Shown: positions 16,622-26,522, numbered from the stretch's first letter. The stretch is 64,000 nucleotides of DNA from Nocardia brasiliensis NBRC 14402 (GCF_000308475.2 NZ_BAFT02000068.1:62001-126000); one strand, 5' to 3'. The notes: generated from the sequence alone by a model not told the origin. A program made the numbers and translations.

Positions 16622-18679
16622 TCAGCCGGTGAACGCGGACGCCGGCGCCAGCGGAACTATGAGGCTGGACGGTCGTACGGCGTCCCGGTGGATCTGCTGG
16701 GACGAGCCGAGCAGGCGGGGCAGGTCGGTGGGGATCGGCATGGTCGACGGGAACGTGCCGCTCGTGATGCGCACGCGCAGCGCGTGCCCGGGTTCCAGGC
16801 GATAGAAGGTCGGGCGGATCTTGATCGCCAGTTCGGTCACCGCGCCCGGCGTGAGCAATTGCTCGGCATCCTTGCGCACCACGTGTTCCGGTGCGTAGAT
16901 CGTGCCATCCGTTGTGCGCCAGGTCTTTTCATCGTTCAGGGTGCGCTGGCTGGCCAGCTGGGAGCCGCCGGTGATATTCACCGCCGTGCCGTCGGGGGCG
17001 ACATCGTCGAGCCAGACCTGGAAGGCGGCGTCGTTGCTCGTCGAGGACGCGTAGAGCTCGACGCTGCTCGGTCCGGCCAGCACGGTCGGTTCGGTCACCG
17101 GGTCCATCGTGTAGCGCAGGCCCGCGGTCGGCTCCTGCACCCACTCTGTACAGGGGTTGTAGGCGTTGAACAGCCGGAACAGGAAATCGAACAGGCCGGC
17201 GCTGTACTGGCCGAGGCTCTGCCGGTTGCAGATGGTGTCGATGCCGGTGTAGTCCAGCCGATCCGAGGCGTCGGCGGCCGCGGGCGGCTGCGCCACCAGG
17301 CGGTTGCCGTCGAAATAGCGCCGCTGAATCGCGGCCTGTTCGAACGGATACCGCGCGGTGGCCACCGCCATATTGTTCGGATCGATCACATGTAATGGCG
17401 TGTCGGTTTTGTCTATTCCGTTCGGAATGTCCTTGAGCCACCGGTCGAACCATGCGACGGTGATCATGTCGGTATCCAGCCGGGAGCCGGGACCGAAGCC
17501 CAGACCCACGTGGTACCAGGGGCCCATCAGCAGCTGATACCGGCCGTCGGTGGCCTGCCCCGGCGCCATCGGCGCGAACTGATCCTTGCCCGCGGCGATG
17601 TTCTGCAGCTGGGAGTAGTTGCGCCACGGCCCTTCCTGGTACAGATCCCAGAGGCCGCCGACCTGGTACATCGCGATGTCGTTGTCCACCACCCGGCGCA
17701 GCTCGGTTTCGAAGCGCCGGTCCTGCCACCACTGGCCGTCATAGGCGAGCGGACCGCCCGCATACGCCTCGAGCAGCAGTTTGATGGTGCTGTCGGAAGA
17801 GACCACGGCTTGCAGATGATCGACCAACGACCTGATGAACTGCTGCGGCGACACCACGGCGGTCATGAACGGGCCGATCAGACTGAGATAGGGCACCAGC
17901 ACCGAGATCGCGGTCAGCAGGATCGGGCTCATCATGCCGTCGTGGCCGAGCACCTCGTTGAAGATGTTGTTGGGCATGGCCATCGGCACGATCGCCTTCA
18001 ACGGCGAACCGGGCGAAACGGATTCGGCGGTCCGCAGCGCCGACAGCGCGGGGAACGAGTAGCCGTACATGCCGACCTTGCCGTTGGAGCCCGGCAGCTT
18101 CGCGGCCCAGTCGACCAACTGCGCGCCGTCCACACCGTCCTGCTGCGAGGCCGGATTCCACGCGCCGGTCGACCCGCCCGTGCCGCGCACATCCGCGATG
18201 ACCTCGATGTACCCGCGGCGCACCAGCATGTCCTGGGCGCTGGTGCCCTGGTTGATGATGCGCCGGGCGTCCTTCAGCTGATCGGGCAGCGGAATGTGGA
18301 AAGTGTCGATCACGCTGGTGACCGCCGCGGTGAGCGCGCTCGTCACCGCGCCGTAGGTGGTGAAGTTGACGACGACCGGGAATTCGCCCGCGGCGCGCTG
18401 CCCCGTCGCGGGGTCGGTCGGATAGCGCACCTCGGTCTGCAGTTGGGTGCCGTCGGCGAGCGGCACGATATGTCCCAATTCATAAGCGACGCCGTAGCGT
18501 TCGGGCGTTGGCTGGTAGCCGGCGGGCAGGCCGAAATCGGCGGGCGCGTTCGGGACCGGGCCCGAACTGGGGACCGCGTGCGCGGCGGGAGTGAACTGGA
18601 TGATCAGTCCGACGGCGGTGCACGCGGCGGCGACCGTCACGGTGCGGCGGGAGACCCGCGTCCGGGAAGCAATTCTCAA
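16622..18679 (-). CDS. Secreted CocE/NonD-type hydrolase (S15 X-Pro peptidase family)
   Basis: A 685-residue alpha/beta hydrolase. An export signal spans about residues 1-36 (SRRTVTVAAACTAV, cleavage near AHA-V); the Arg pair could allow Tat export. The catalytic set typical of cocaine esterase is visible: nucleophile in GMYGYSFPA, acid in VGGLWDLY, and histidine in MGPWYHVG. The C-terminal jelly-roll has RLEPGHALRVRITSG. The start is TTG at 18679 behind AAAGG. The substrate is likely an extracellular ester or peptide. A 32-bp motif shared with the acyl-CoA ligase promoter lies 134 bp upstream. Confidence 0.86.
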   Translation of the reverse strand: MRIASRTRVSRRTVTVAAACTAVGLIIQFTPAAHAVPSSGPVPNAPADFGLPAGYQPTPERYGVAYELGHIVPLADGTQLQTEVRYPTDPATGQRAAGEFPVVVNFTTYGAVTSALTAAVTSVIDTFHIPLPDQLKDARRIINQGTSAQDMLVRRGYIEVIADVRGTGGSTGAWNPASQQDGVDGAQLVDWAAKLPGSNGKVGMYGYSFPALSALRTAESVSPGSPLKAIVPMAMPNNIFNEVLGHDGMMSPILLTAISVLVPYLSLIGPFMTAVVSPQQFIRSLVDHLQAVVSSDSTIKLLLEAYAGGPLAYDGQWWQDRRFETELRRVVDNDIAMYQVGGLWDLYQEGPWRNYSQLQNIAAGKDQFAPMAPGQATDGRYQLLMGPWYHVGLGFGPGSRLDTDMITVAWFDRWLKDIPNGIDKTDTPLHVIDPNNMAVATARYPFEQAAIQRRYFDGNRLVAQPPAAADASDRLDYTGIDTICNRQSLGQYSAGLFDFLFRLFNAYNPCTEWVQEPTAGLRYTMDPVTEPTVLAGPSSVELYASSTSNDAAFQVWLDDVAPDGTAVNITGGSQLASQRTLNDEKTWRTTDGTIYAPEHVVRKDAEQLLTPGAVTELAIKIRPTFYRLEPGHALRVRITSGTFPSTMPIPTDLPRLLGSSQQIHRDAVRPSSLIVPLAPASAFTG

Positions 18680-18813
18680 CTACCTGAACCTTTGCTGGGC
18701 GGTGGTCGAGGTCAAACGGCCTGCTACCCGTCCATCGGCTGGTGCGCGGATCGAGTGCGGAGAACAGTGGCCACCGCGTCCCGGATTGTGTCCAGGCGAG
18801 TCGGCGCCACGCC

Positions 18814-18845
18814 TGACCTCATCGTCGGTACCCAGCACAACGCAT
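18814..18845 (-). promoter_or_regulatory. 32-bp split motif, copy 1 (hydrolase promoter)
   Basis: TGACCTCATCGTC (18814-18826), seven variable bases, then AGCACAACGCAT (18834-18845). All 25 non-spacer bases are identical to copy 2 at 21988-22019. Both copies lie upstream of minus-strand genes in the same orientation. It could be a binding site for the PucR regulator encoded between the two targets, or an alternative sigma-factor promoter. Confidence 0.6.
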
Positions 18846-18929
18846 AGGCGGGGTACCGCAACACTGGCAATTCGCAAGAGCGCGCGAACGGTCTTTGGAA
18901 AAGTGCCTAAAAGGTTGGGTGCGAGCGGG

Positions 18930-20102
18930 TTACGGAGCGAACGCCGCGGACTCCAGCCGCCGGGCCAGCCGCGCGGCGGACAGCGTCATCGCGTCGGCGG
19001 GACGATGCGGGTCGAGCCCGGTCAGCTCGTGCACCCGGGAAAGCCGGTAGGTCACCGTATTCCGGTGCACGTTGAGCTGGCGGGCCGTCGCCAGCTGGTT
19101 GAAACCGCTGTCGACGAACACCTCCAGCGTTTCGGCCAGCATCGGCTGCGCGTCCAGCGGCGCCAGCACCGCGGCCAGGCCGGGACGCGCGGCATCGCTC
19201 ACCGCGACGGTGTATTCGAACTGCAGATTCTGTCTGCGGCACAGGATTTCGCGCTTCGTCAGGCACCGGCCCAGTTCGGCGAGCACCCTGGCCTCGGCGT
19301 ACATCGCCGGGATGGCGTCCTTGCTGCGGGCGGCGCCGACGCCGACCCAGTACGGCGGCGGCTCGGTGGGCTCCTGCACGGGCAGTCGTGCGGTGAGCCC
19401 GCCGAGCGTGGCCGAACCGTCGTCACCCGGCTGCAGCGGGATCAGCGCGGTCCAGCCGCCGGCGTCCAGGCGCAGGAACACGCCCGGAATCGCCTCGACC
19501 CGGTGCCGCAGCGCCGACGCGGGCCCGCCGCGGGTACCGCACAGGCGGAACACCGCGACGAGGAACGCGTCGGCCACCGGGATCACCGGATCGTTGGCCC
19601 ATTCCACCGGATCACGGCCGGTGAGCAGCGCGTCGGCGATGCCGCGCCTGCGCTCCATCAGTTCCCAGCGGGGGTCGTGCACCCGCTGGGTGGCCGCGCC
19701 GGCGATCCGCGAGGTGACCAGCGTGACGTACTTCAACAGCACCAGCGACGCGTCCAGCAGCAGCTCGCGCTCCGGCGGACTCGCCGAGGCGCGCAACCGT
19801 TCCCAGATGAACGCCGCGCCGAGCCGGTAGCGCTCCAGCACCTCGGGCAGTGGGGTGCCGTCGCGCAACCGGTCCATCGCGAGTTCGACGAGTTCCCGGG
19901 TGTCCTCGTCGGTGGGTTCTTCGCCGCGGCGCAGGTATTCGAAGAACAGGTCGACGTTGAGCTTGGTGCCCCGGGCGAAGTCCGTTTCGACCAGCGACTG
20001 GGGCAACCGCTCGTAGGGCGGGATCGACGCGTAGAACCCGTCGAGCATCGACGCGGTCCGTCGATGGAGGTCGTCGAACACCCGTGTCCGCGATGGCATC
20101 AT
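18930..20102 (-). CDS. PucR-family transcriptional regulator
   Basis: A 390-residue regulator of the PucR/CdaR type. The C-terminal helix-turn-helix (PucR HTH_30) is visible in GFNQLATARQLNVHRNTVTY and RLSRVHELTGLD; the centre has a GGDEF-like sensory fold, and the N-terminal part is helical. It starts only 18 bp after the acyl-CoA ligase stop, so it is probably cotranscribed with it, and it is followed by the hydrolase gene. Its targets may be the two flanking genes that share the 32-bp motif (inference). Two adjacent ATGs at 20102/20099 are both possible starts. Confidence 0.85.
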   Translation of the reverse strand: MMPSRTRVFDDLHRRTASMLDGFYASIPPYERLPQSLVETDFARGTKLNVDLFFEYLRRGEEPTDEDTRELVELAMDRLRDGTPLPEVLERYRLGAAFIWERLRASASPPERELLLDASLVLLKYVTLVTSRIAGAATQRVHDPRWELMERRRGIADALLTGRDPVEWANDPVIPVADAFLVAVFRLCGTRGGPASALRHRVEAIPGVFLRLDAGGWTALIPLQPGDDGSATLGGLTARLPVQEPTEPPPYWVGVGAARSKDAIPAMYAEARVLAELGRCLTKREILCRRQNLQFEYTVAVSDAARPGLAAVLAPLDAQPMLAETLEVFVDSGFNQLATARQLNVHRNTVTYRLSRVHELTGLDPHRPADAMTLSAARLARRLESAAFAP

Positions 20103-20120
20103 GCTGGTCTTCTTCCCGGA

Positions 20121-21928
20121 CTAGGTCGAGTACAGGGCCTCGATCGTATCTGTGTAACCGCTGGAAATCGGCTTGCGCTTGAGTTTGCCGGTGGCCGTCA
20201 GATAGTCACTGCCGTTCTCCCACACCTCGGGGAGCACGATGTACTTCTTGATCTGTTCCACCCGGGAGAGTTTGCTGTTCGCCGCCGCGATGCCCTCCTC
20301 GATCGCGGTGAGGATCACCGGGTCCTTCGCCAGCTCCGCGACCGTGGTCCCGGTCAGGTTGTGCCGCTGGGCGTACGCGGCGGCCAGGTCGGGGTCGAGC
20401 AGCAGCAGCGCGGTGTTGAACGGACGTTGCTCGCCGATCACGACGACCGTGGACACCAGCGAGCAGTTGTCGGTGACGGTGTTCTCGATGTTGGCCGGGG
20501 ACATGTTCTTGCCCGCCGCGTTGATGATGAGTTCTTTCTTGCGGTCGATGATCGACAGGTAGCCGTCGCTGTCGATGGTGCCGATATCGCCGGTGTGCAG
20601 CCAGCCGTCGGCGTCGATCGTCTCCGCGGTCTTGGCCGGGTCGTTGCGGTAGCCGCGCATCACCATCTTGCCGCGGATCAGCACCTCGCCGTCCTCGGCG
20701 AGCATGATCTCCGCGCCGGGCAGCACGGTGCCCACGGTGCCGATCTTGATCCGCTCCGGCGGGTTGAGCGTGGCGCCGGCCGTGCACTCGCTCATGCCGT
20801 AGCCCTCGCACAGCGGCAGACCCAGGCCGAGGAAGAACTCGTGCACCTCCGGCGGGATCGCGACCGAGCCGGTGACCGCGACGCGCACCTTGTCCAGGCC
20901 GAGCCGTTCCCGAATCGGCGCGAGCACAAGGCGATCCGCGAGACCGAGCTGTATGCGGTCGAGCGTGCCCAGGGTGCGGCCGTCGGACACGGCGCGGGCC
21001 TGCTTGCGGCCGATGTCGATCGCCCAGCGCACCAGCCTGCGCCTGACCGGAGCCTCCGCGGCGAACCTTTCTTCCAGTGCGCCTTTGACTTTCACCCAGA
21101 CCCGGGGCACGCCGAGGAACACGCTCGGGTGCACCTCGCCGAGCGCGGCGGCGACCTGCTTGAAATCGGGCACCGTGGTGATCTGCGCGCCGGTGAGCAT
21201 GGTGAGGTAGTGCGCGAACCAGCGGTTCGCGGCATGGGCGTCGGGCAGGTAGGAGATCACCCGGTCCTCGGCGGTGCCGCCGCCGAATTGGTCTAGCACC
21301 CTGGCGTTCTCGATGAAATTGGTGTGGGTGAGTTCCACGCCCTTCGGCGGCCCCGTGGTGCCGGAGGTGTAGACGATGGTGAGCAGATCCTCGGGCCGCA
21401 CCTTGCGCCAGGTGTCGTCGAAATCGAAGCCGTCGGCCGTGCGCTGCTCGACCTCGGCGAGCGAGAGAGTGCCCTCGGGCGCCGCGTCCACGCTGATCAC
21501 GTGCTGGACGTGGATGCCCTGCTCGGCAGCCTTGGCGACCGCCTCCAGGATCTTCGGGGCGAACTGCTGCTCGCAGATGACGACCTTGGCGCCCGAGTTG
21601 TCGAACTGGTAGGTCAGTAGGTCGACCGGGTTGGTGTTGTAGACCGAGAACGGGGTCGCGCCGGTGTGCAGCACGGCGGTGTCGCAGAGGTGGAACTCCG
21701 GGCGGTTGGTCAGCATGATCGCGACCGTGTCGCCGGGCGCGACGCCCAGCGCGGCGAGCCCGGTGGCGATGGCGCGGACCCGCTCGCCGTATTCCCGCCA
21801 CGTGATCGAGACGGCGCCACCGAAGGTGCGCAGCGCGACCGCGTCGGAGTATTTGGCGACATTCGCCTGGAATGCCGCACACAGCGTGTCGGGCGGCCGG
21901 TGACCGCCGGGACTGTCGTTGAAACCAA
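20121..21928 (-). CDS. Long-chain fatty-acid-CoA ligase (FadD-type), apparent N-terminal frameshift
   Basis: An AMP-dependent ligase close to FadD11/FadD15. The AMP motif is TIVYTSGTTGPPKGVELTH, with GYGMSECTAGAT and the C-terminal hinge DRKKELIINAAGKNMSP. The open frame has only one standard start (ATG 21716), yet coding sequence clearly continues upstream in the same frame (AAFQANVAKYSDAVALRTF, then TWREYGERVRAIA) without any ATG, GTG or TTG. A TTG with a good AGAGG site at 21928 opens the neighbouring frame (MVSTTVP). A missing base between about 21895 and 21920 would join the two. The cause may be a sequencing error or a real lesion; the function is otherwise intact. Confidence 0.8.
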
Positions 21929-21987
21929 GACCTAACCTCTGCTACCGAAGGGCTGAGGCCCGCGCCGCTCGTTCGGGGAGACGGAGA

Positions 21988-22019
21988 TGACCTCATCGTC
22001 ACTATTAAGCACAACGCAT
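21988..22019 (-). promoter_or_regulatory. 32-bp split motif, copy 2 (FadD promoter)
   Basis: TGACCTCATCGTC (21988-22000), seven bases, then AGCACAACGCAT (22008-22019), matching copy 1 at 18814-18845 in every non-spacer base. It sits 59 bp upstream of the proposed TTG start of the acyl-CoA ligase. Confidence 0.6.
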
Positions 22020-22093
22020 GAGTGAGCGTCTTCGCTAGCGGCAAACGCGCAGAGTGTGGCGCGCCGCCTTGTGCAATTGACCAAGTTTCTTCC

Positions 22094-23716
22094 TCACTGG
22101 CACAGCGGCCACGAGCCGGGATGGTCGACCGGCAGGCTCGGCGCGGCCAGGTCGGTCTCGGTGGCGGGGGAGAAGCAGTTCGCCCCGGCGCTGCCGAGGC
22201 GTCCGCCGCCGAAATCGATGACCGATCCGGCGCCGAGGGTGCCGGTGCTCTGGGTCAGGACCACGTCGCCGCCGAAACGTGAGCGCTCGACCTTACCGGT
22301 GAGTTCGGCCAGGTCGCCGACGGTGTGCACGTGCAGGTCGGCGACCGCCGCGTCGGTCACCGTGGTGTCGGCGATCTCGAACGTCATGCGCGCCCGGGCC
22401 GGCGCGGGACCGCTGGGGGAGTAGGCGTAGACGCCGATACCGTCGGCGCTGCACTGGCTGAGCTGCGCGTTGCGCAGCGTGAGCGCGGTGGTGTTGTCCC
22501 GGCCGAAACTGGCCGAGAACAGGCAACTGCCGAGGTTGCCCGGCACCACCGGATTCAGCACCGCGGCCAGGAAACTGGAGCGGGCGGCGGAGAGCCCGTC
22601 GATGGTCATCACGTGGCGCGCGCCCTCGGCGCTCAGATTGAGATTTTCGACGATATCGCCTGGCACGTCGATGAATTCGCTGTTGGTCAGGGTCACCTCA
22701 CTGTCCGGAGTGCCATTGCTGGTGACGAATTCGATGCCGTTGGCCGAGAAATGGCCGCCGCCGTGCCGATAGCTGTTGCGGTCGATGGTGATTCGCATGC
22801 GAGCGCGGTCGGCGGCGTTGACGAACAGGCCCTCGCTGTCGGCCGCGGCGTTGAGCGGGTCGTGCTCGGGCACCGCGATATCGCGCTGGGTGTTGCCGCG
22901 CAAAGCCGCGGTGAGCGAGGAGGTTCCGGTGCTCTGCAGGCCGACGGCCAGGACCGACAGCTTCGCGAGCCCCTGATTGATCCGCTCGGTCAGATTGCCG
23001 GTGAGGGTTGCCGACACCTGCGCCGTGCCGGTGGTGCGGACGTCGATGCCGTCGCCGCACGGAGTGTCGTGCACGGTGTTGCCCTCGATGGTGAGCGTGC
23101 TCGCGCCCGCGTCGGAGTCGACCATGATGGCGGCCCAGCCGTTGTTGAGCGCCACCACATTCGGTGCGACCGGCAGCGACGTGCCGAACGGAACGCCGAG
23201 CATCGGCGGGAACGGCTGCACCAGGAAACCGTCGTGACAGGCCCGGTTGGTCGCGGTCACGGTGTTGCCGCTCAGCGTGGTGTTTCCGACGTTGCGACCG
23301 TAGATCCCGCCGCGCTGGGCCGCGGTGACGGTGAGATCGCGGACCTCGGTGTCCGGGGCCAGCCGGATCGCGTCGCCGTCCAGCGCGCCGGTCGTATTGG
23401 CCACCGCGGCAACGCTTCCCGGCGCCCGGCCGCCGATCAGGTGCTGGCCGCGTTTGAGCGCCAGACCGCCGTCGAGCGGCGCTGTCCCGGGCGGTGCGGG
23501 CAGCACGACGATGGTGTCGCCCTCGCCGGAAGCCTGCTGCACCGCCGCCAGACTGTTGAAAGGCGCTGTCTCGGTGCCGCTTCCGTCTGCCGCGGCGGTC
23601 GCGCTCACATACCAGGTGCGGCCCTGGTCGGCGGCCGCCTGCGTGGGTACCGCGGCGAAAGTGAGCAGGCAGCAGCAGGTGCCGATCGCGGCGAGCTGCG
23701 GCGAGGTGAGTTTCAT
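22094..23716 (-). CDS. Exported beta-helix-like protein (DUF1565-type N-terminus)
   Basis: A 540-residue protein with a signal peptide (about 1-30, cleavage near TQA-A). The segment YVSATAAADGSGTETAPFNS and the following GDTIVVLP match the start of parallel beta-helix surface proteins (DUF1565/pectate-lyase-like). Strand-turn repeats recur (LTIEGNTVHDT, ITIDRNSYRHGG, LTNSEFIDVPGD). No catalytic triad of a known lyase is evident. The function is probably extracellular carbohydrate binding or a structural role; this is uncertain. ATG at 23716 follows GGAAGG. Confidence 0.75.
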   Translation of the reverse strand: MKLTSPQLAAIGTCCCLLTFAAVPTQAAADQGRTWYVSATAAADGSGTETAPFNSLAAVQQASGEGDTIVVLPAPPGTAPLDGGLALKRGQHLIGGRAPGSVAAVANTTGALDGDAIRLAPDTEVRDLTVTAAQRGGIYGRNVGNTTLSGNTVTATNRACHDGFLVQPFPPMLGVPFGTSLPVAPNVVALNNGWAAIMVDSDAGASTLTIEGNTVHDTPCGDGIDVRTTGTAQVSATLTGNLTERINQGLAKLSVLAVGLQSTGTSSLTAALRGNTQRDIAVPEHDPLNAAADSEGLFVNAADRARMRITIDRNSYRHGGGHFSANGIEFVTSNGTPDSEVTLTNSEFIDVPGDIVENLNLSAEGARHVMTIDGLSAARSSFLAAVLNPVVPGNLGSCLFSASFGRDNTTALTLRNAQLSQCSADGIGVYAYSPSGPAPARARMTFEIADTTVTDAAVADLHVHTVGDLAELTGKVERSRFGGDVVLTQSTGTLGAGSVIDFGGGRLGSAGANCFSPATETDLAAPSLPVDHPGSWPLCQ

Positions 23717-23826
23717 GGGGCCTTCCGGATCGATCTGGTTGATCCAGCCCACCCGATGTGCGGCGCGCGGGGTATCGGCAGAATGCCGAACCTGACGTCG
23801 CTTCTTTGTGCCTTTGCCCGGTCCGG

Positions 23827-25593
23827 TCAGTGTGCCACCGCGGTCGCCAGCGGATACGGCGGATCGCCGATGCCGACGATGCGCAGGTTGCCCCAGGGGT
23901 CGCGCTCCTGTAACCGGCCGGCGGTGGGGTAGCGGCCGGGCAGCGCGAGGAACACCTCCGCGCGCCCGGGATCGGGGAGTTCGTCGCCCGCCGTCGCAGT
24001 GATCCGGCCGTACCAGTGATATCGGCCGTCGATCGGGTCGGCGTGCCCGCTGAGCGCGACCGTCACCGGTAGCAGCGCGCCGGGGGCGTCGAGCATCGCC
24101 GGACCCGAATACTCGTATGCCGGTTCCCGGTCCGCGGCCACGGTGAGGTCGTAGTGGCCGGGATCCGGATGCCGCATGGCCCGCCAGTAGGACACGCTGG
24201 AGCCGGGCCACGCGGCGCGGTTGACCCCGTGCTCGTCCAGATACCAGCTCTGGCAGCCGCCCGAATTCCACACTGTCCCGGCGAGTTTCGCTTGGGTGCG
24301 GCGGTTGAACTCGTGCTGGGTCGCTGAACGCACTTCGATCCGGGTGTTGCCGGTCTTGCGCAGCAGTTCGACGCACTGGCGGAGGTAGCGCGCCTGTGCC
24401 TCGATCATGAAGATGATCGACTGATGCCCGCCACCGGAATTGGGGCCGACAATGAGGAACAGGTTCGGGAACCCGTGCACGGCGACGCCGAGGAAGCCCT
24501 CCATGCCGTTGCGCCAAGCGTGCGGCAGTGTGAGCCCGTTCGCGCCGACGATGTGCTGGTCGGCGAACCGGTCGGAGATCTTGAAACCGGTGCCGTAGAC
24601 GATGGCGTCGAATGTTTCCTCGGCTCCGTCGACGGTGGCGATGCCGGTCTCGGTGAGCCGGGCGATCGGCGTGGTCTGCAACGTGACGTTTTCCCGCTGC
24701 AGCGCGGGATAGTAGTTGTTGGACACCAGGATTCGTTTGCAACCGAGCCGATAGTCCGGAGTGAGCCGCAGCCGCAGTTCGGGATCGCGTACCTGCCTGC
24801 GCAGGTGGCCGCGCGCGACCGACTCCACCCGGCGCATCAGCTCCGGATGCATGAACGCGGGGATCATCGACTCGTAGCCCCAGTAGATCGCCCATCGGTA
24901 GAGTCGTTGCGCGCCCGGCAGATACCGGAACGCGCCGTGCTCCAGCGCGGACAGTGGGCGGTCGGGTTTCGGCACGATCCAGTGCGGGGTGCGCTGGAAG
25001 ACCGTCACCTGCGCGGCATCCTCGGCGATCCGCGGCACGAACTGCACGGCGCTCGCGCCGGTGCCGATCACCGCGATGCGCTTACCGCGCACGTCGTAGT
25101 CGTGCTCCCACTGCGCAGAGTGAAAGCTCTTGCCGCGGAACTCTTCCCGGCCGGGAAAGGCGGGGATCGAGGGCTCGTGCAGCGGACCGGACGCCAGCAC
25201 GACCAGGCGTGGCCGGAATCGCCGCCCGTCCGCGAGCCCGACGGTCCAGCGGTCCTCGGCATCGTCGAAATCGAGTGTCACCACCTCCGCGTGGAATCGC
25301 AGATGGGTGCGCAGGTCGTACTTGTCCACGGTGTCGCGCAGATAGTCGAGGATCTCCGGCTGCCGCGCGAACATGCGTGTCCAGCGCTGATTCTGCTCGA
25401 AAGAGTACGAGTACATCAGCGACATCACATCGCAGCCCGCGCCCGGATATGTGTTCTCCCGCCAGGTTCCGCCGATTTCACCGGCCTTCTCCAGCACGAC
25501 GAAATCGTCGATGCCCGCCCGGCGCAATTCGATGGCCATGCCGAGGCCGCCGAAACCCGCACCGACGATGACGATATCGGGTTCGGGGTTCAT
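23827..25593 (-). CDS. Flavin-containing Baeyer-Villiger-type monooxygenase with DUF4873 tail
   Basis: A 588-residue FAD/NADPH oxygenase. The FAD Rossmann motif is GAGFGGLG (11-18), the Baeyer-Villiger fingerprint FRGKSFHSAQW is at 152-162, and the NADPH motif is GTGASA (about 177). After about residue 485 comes an extra C-terminal domain (YEYSGPAMLDAPGALLPV, LSGHADPIDGRYHWYGRI) resembling DUF4873, found on actinobacterial monooxygenases. It overlaps the AurF-type gene by four bases (ATGA), so the two act together, perhaps on a lipid or aromatic amine (inference). Confidence 0.88.
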   Translation of the reverse strand: MNPEPDIVIVGAGFGGLGMAIELRRAGIDDFVVLEKAGEIGGTWRENTYPGAGCDVMSLMYSYSFEQNQRWTRMFARQPEILDYLRDTVDKYDLRTHLRFHAEVVTLDFDDAEDRWTVGLADGRRFRPRLVVLASGPLHEPSIPAFPGREEFRGKSFHSAQWEHDYDVRGKRIAVIGTGASAVQFVPRIAEDAAQVTVFQRTPHWIVPKPDRPLSALEHGAFRYLPGAQRLYRWAIYWGYESMIPAFMHPELMRRVESVARGHLRRQVRDPELRLRLTPDYRLGCKRILVSNNYYPALQRENVTLQTTPIARLTETGIATVDGAEETFDAIVYGTGFKISDRFADQHIVGANGLTLPHAWRNGMEGFLGVAVHGFPNLFLIVGPNSGGGHQSIIFMIEAQARYLRQCVELLRKTGNTRIEVRSATQHEFNRRTQAKLAGTVWNSGGCQSWYLDEHGVNRAAWPGSSVSYWRAMRHPDPGHYDLTVAADREPAYEYSGPAMLDAPGALLPVTVALSGHADPIDGRYHWYGRITATAGDELPDPGRAEVFLALPGRYPTAGRLQERDPWGNLRIVGIGDPPYPLATAVAH

Positions 25594-26489
25594 CCGAGCA
25601 ACCCCCGCTGCCGCCAGATCCACTCGCCGATCGGGCCGATGAGTCCTTGTTTCTGCAGGAACGCACCGAGATTCGCGGCACCGATGCCGAGCGCCTTCTT
25701 GGCATCGGGGTTGCTCGCCGCGATCCGGCGGGCCGCCCGGCCGTCGAGGCCGGCGCGGTCGTACATGTGCCGGTTGGTCAGCAGGTAGACGAACAGCGGG
25801 GCCGCGACCGCGACACACAGCCGGGTGTAGGCGAGTTCGGCCCGCGACATGGTCGGCACCCGCCTGGCCAGCGCGTCCCTGGCGAAACCGATATGGCGTG
25901 CCTCCTCGGTGACGTGGATGCGCATCGCGCGAGACACCAAGGGCTGCAACTCCGGATCGTCGAGTGTGCGGCGCTGGATGGCGTCGAAGATCTCCTCACC
26001 GACCAGCGCGCCGACCCAGGTCATGGAGCCGCGCAAGAAGAGCGGCAGCACCCCGATGGCCATCCGGCCCGCCCGGCGCGGCCAGTACGGCCGGGCCTCG
26101 ATGCGATCGATCAGCTTGCCGAACATCATCATGTGCCGGCACTCGTCGCCCATTTCGACGAGCGTGTAGTGCGAGTGCCTGGTGGTCGGGTCGTCGGCCA
26201 TCAGCTCGCGCAACAGCAGCCGGTTGAGCAGGTTCTCGAACCAGATGCCCACGGAGAGCACGTTCGCGAGTTCCTGACGGGACAGTTCGCGGCGCTGCTG
26301 CGGGGTCATCGATTCCCAGAGCGCGGTGCCGTACAGCGAGACCACCTCGGCGGGCAGGAAGAGTTTGTCCGGATCCAGGGGCGCGTCCCAGTCCATGTCG
26401 ATCACCGGGTCGTAGGACTTCTTGACCGATCCGGTCAGCAGGCGCTGCGCGAAGGACTCCTGGGGGATCAGTGCGGCGTCGTTGCCCAT
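25590..26489 (-). CDS. AurF-family di-iron oxygenase
   Basis: A 299-residue di-iron protein of the AurF (p-aminobenzoate N-oxygenase) family. The metal-ligand helices are recognisable: FENLLNR, LVEMGDECRHMMMFG, VGEEIFDAIQ and VTEEARHIGFARD, giving E and ExxH pairs. Full length is kept. It is the first gene of a two-gene operon with the monooxygenase and divergent from a TetR regulator. Known members oxidise amines to nitro groups; mycobacterial-type homologues have unknown substrates. Confidence 0.85.
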   Translation of the reverse strand: MGNDAALIPQESFAQRLLTGSVKKSYDPVIDMDWDAPLDPDKLFLPAEVVSLYGTALWESMTPQQRRELSRQELANVLSVGIWFENLLNRLLLRELMADDPTTRHSHYTLVEMGDECRHMMMFGKLIDRIEARPYWPRRAGRMAIGVLPLFLRGSMTWVGALVGEEIFDAIQRRTLDDPELQPLVSRAMRIHVTEEARHIGFARDALARRVPTMSRAELAYTRLCVAVAAPLFVYLLTNRHMYDRAGLDGRAARRIAASNPDAKKALGIGAANLGAFLQKQGLIGPIGEWIWRQRGLLG

Positions 26490-26522
26490 GACTGCTCCAA
26501 CATTGTCGATTTAACCGATACA

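Noticed and set aside
18591..21296. A 901-codon open frame on the plus strand opposite the PucR and FadD genes
   Set aside because: It is antisense to well-recognised genes and its product is an Arg/Gly/His-rich low-complexity translation typical of high-GC shadow frames.
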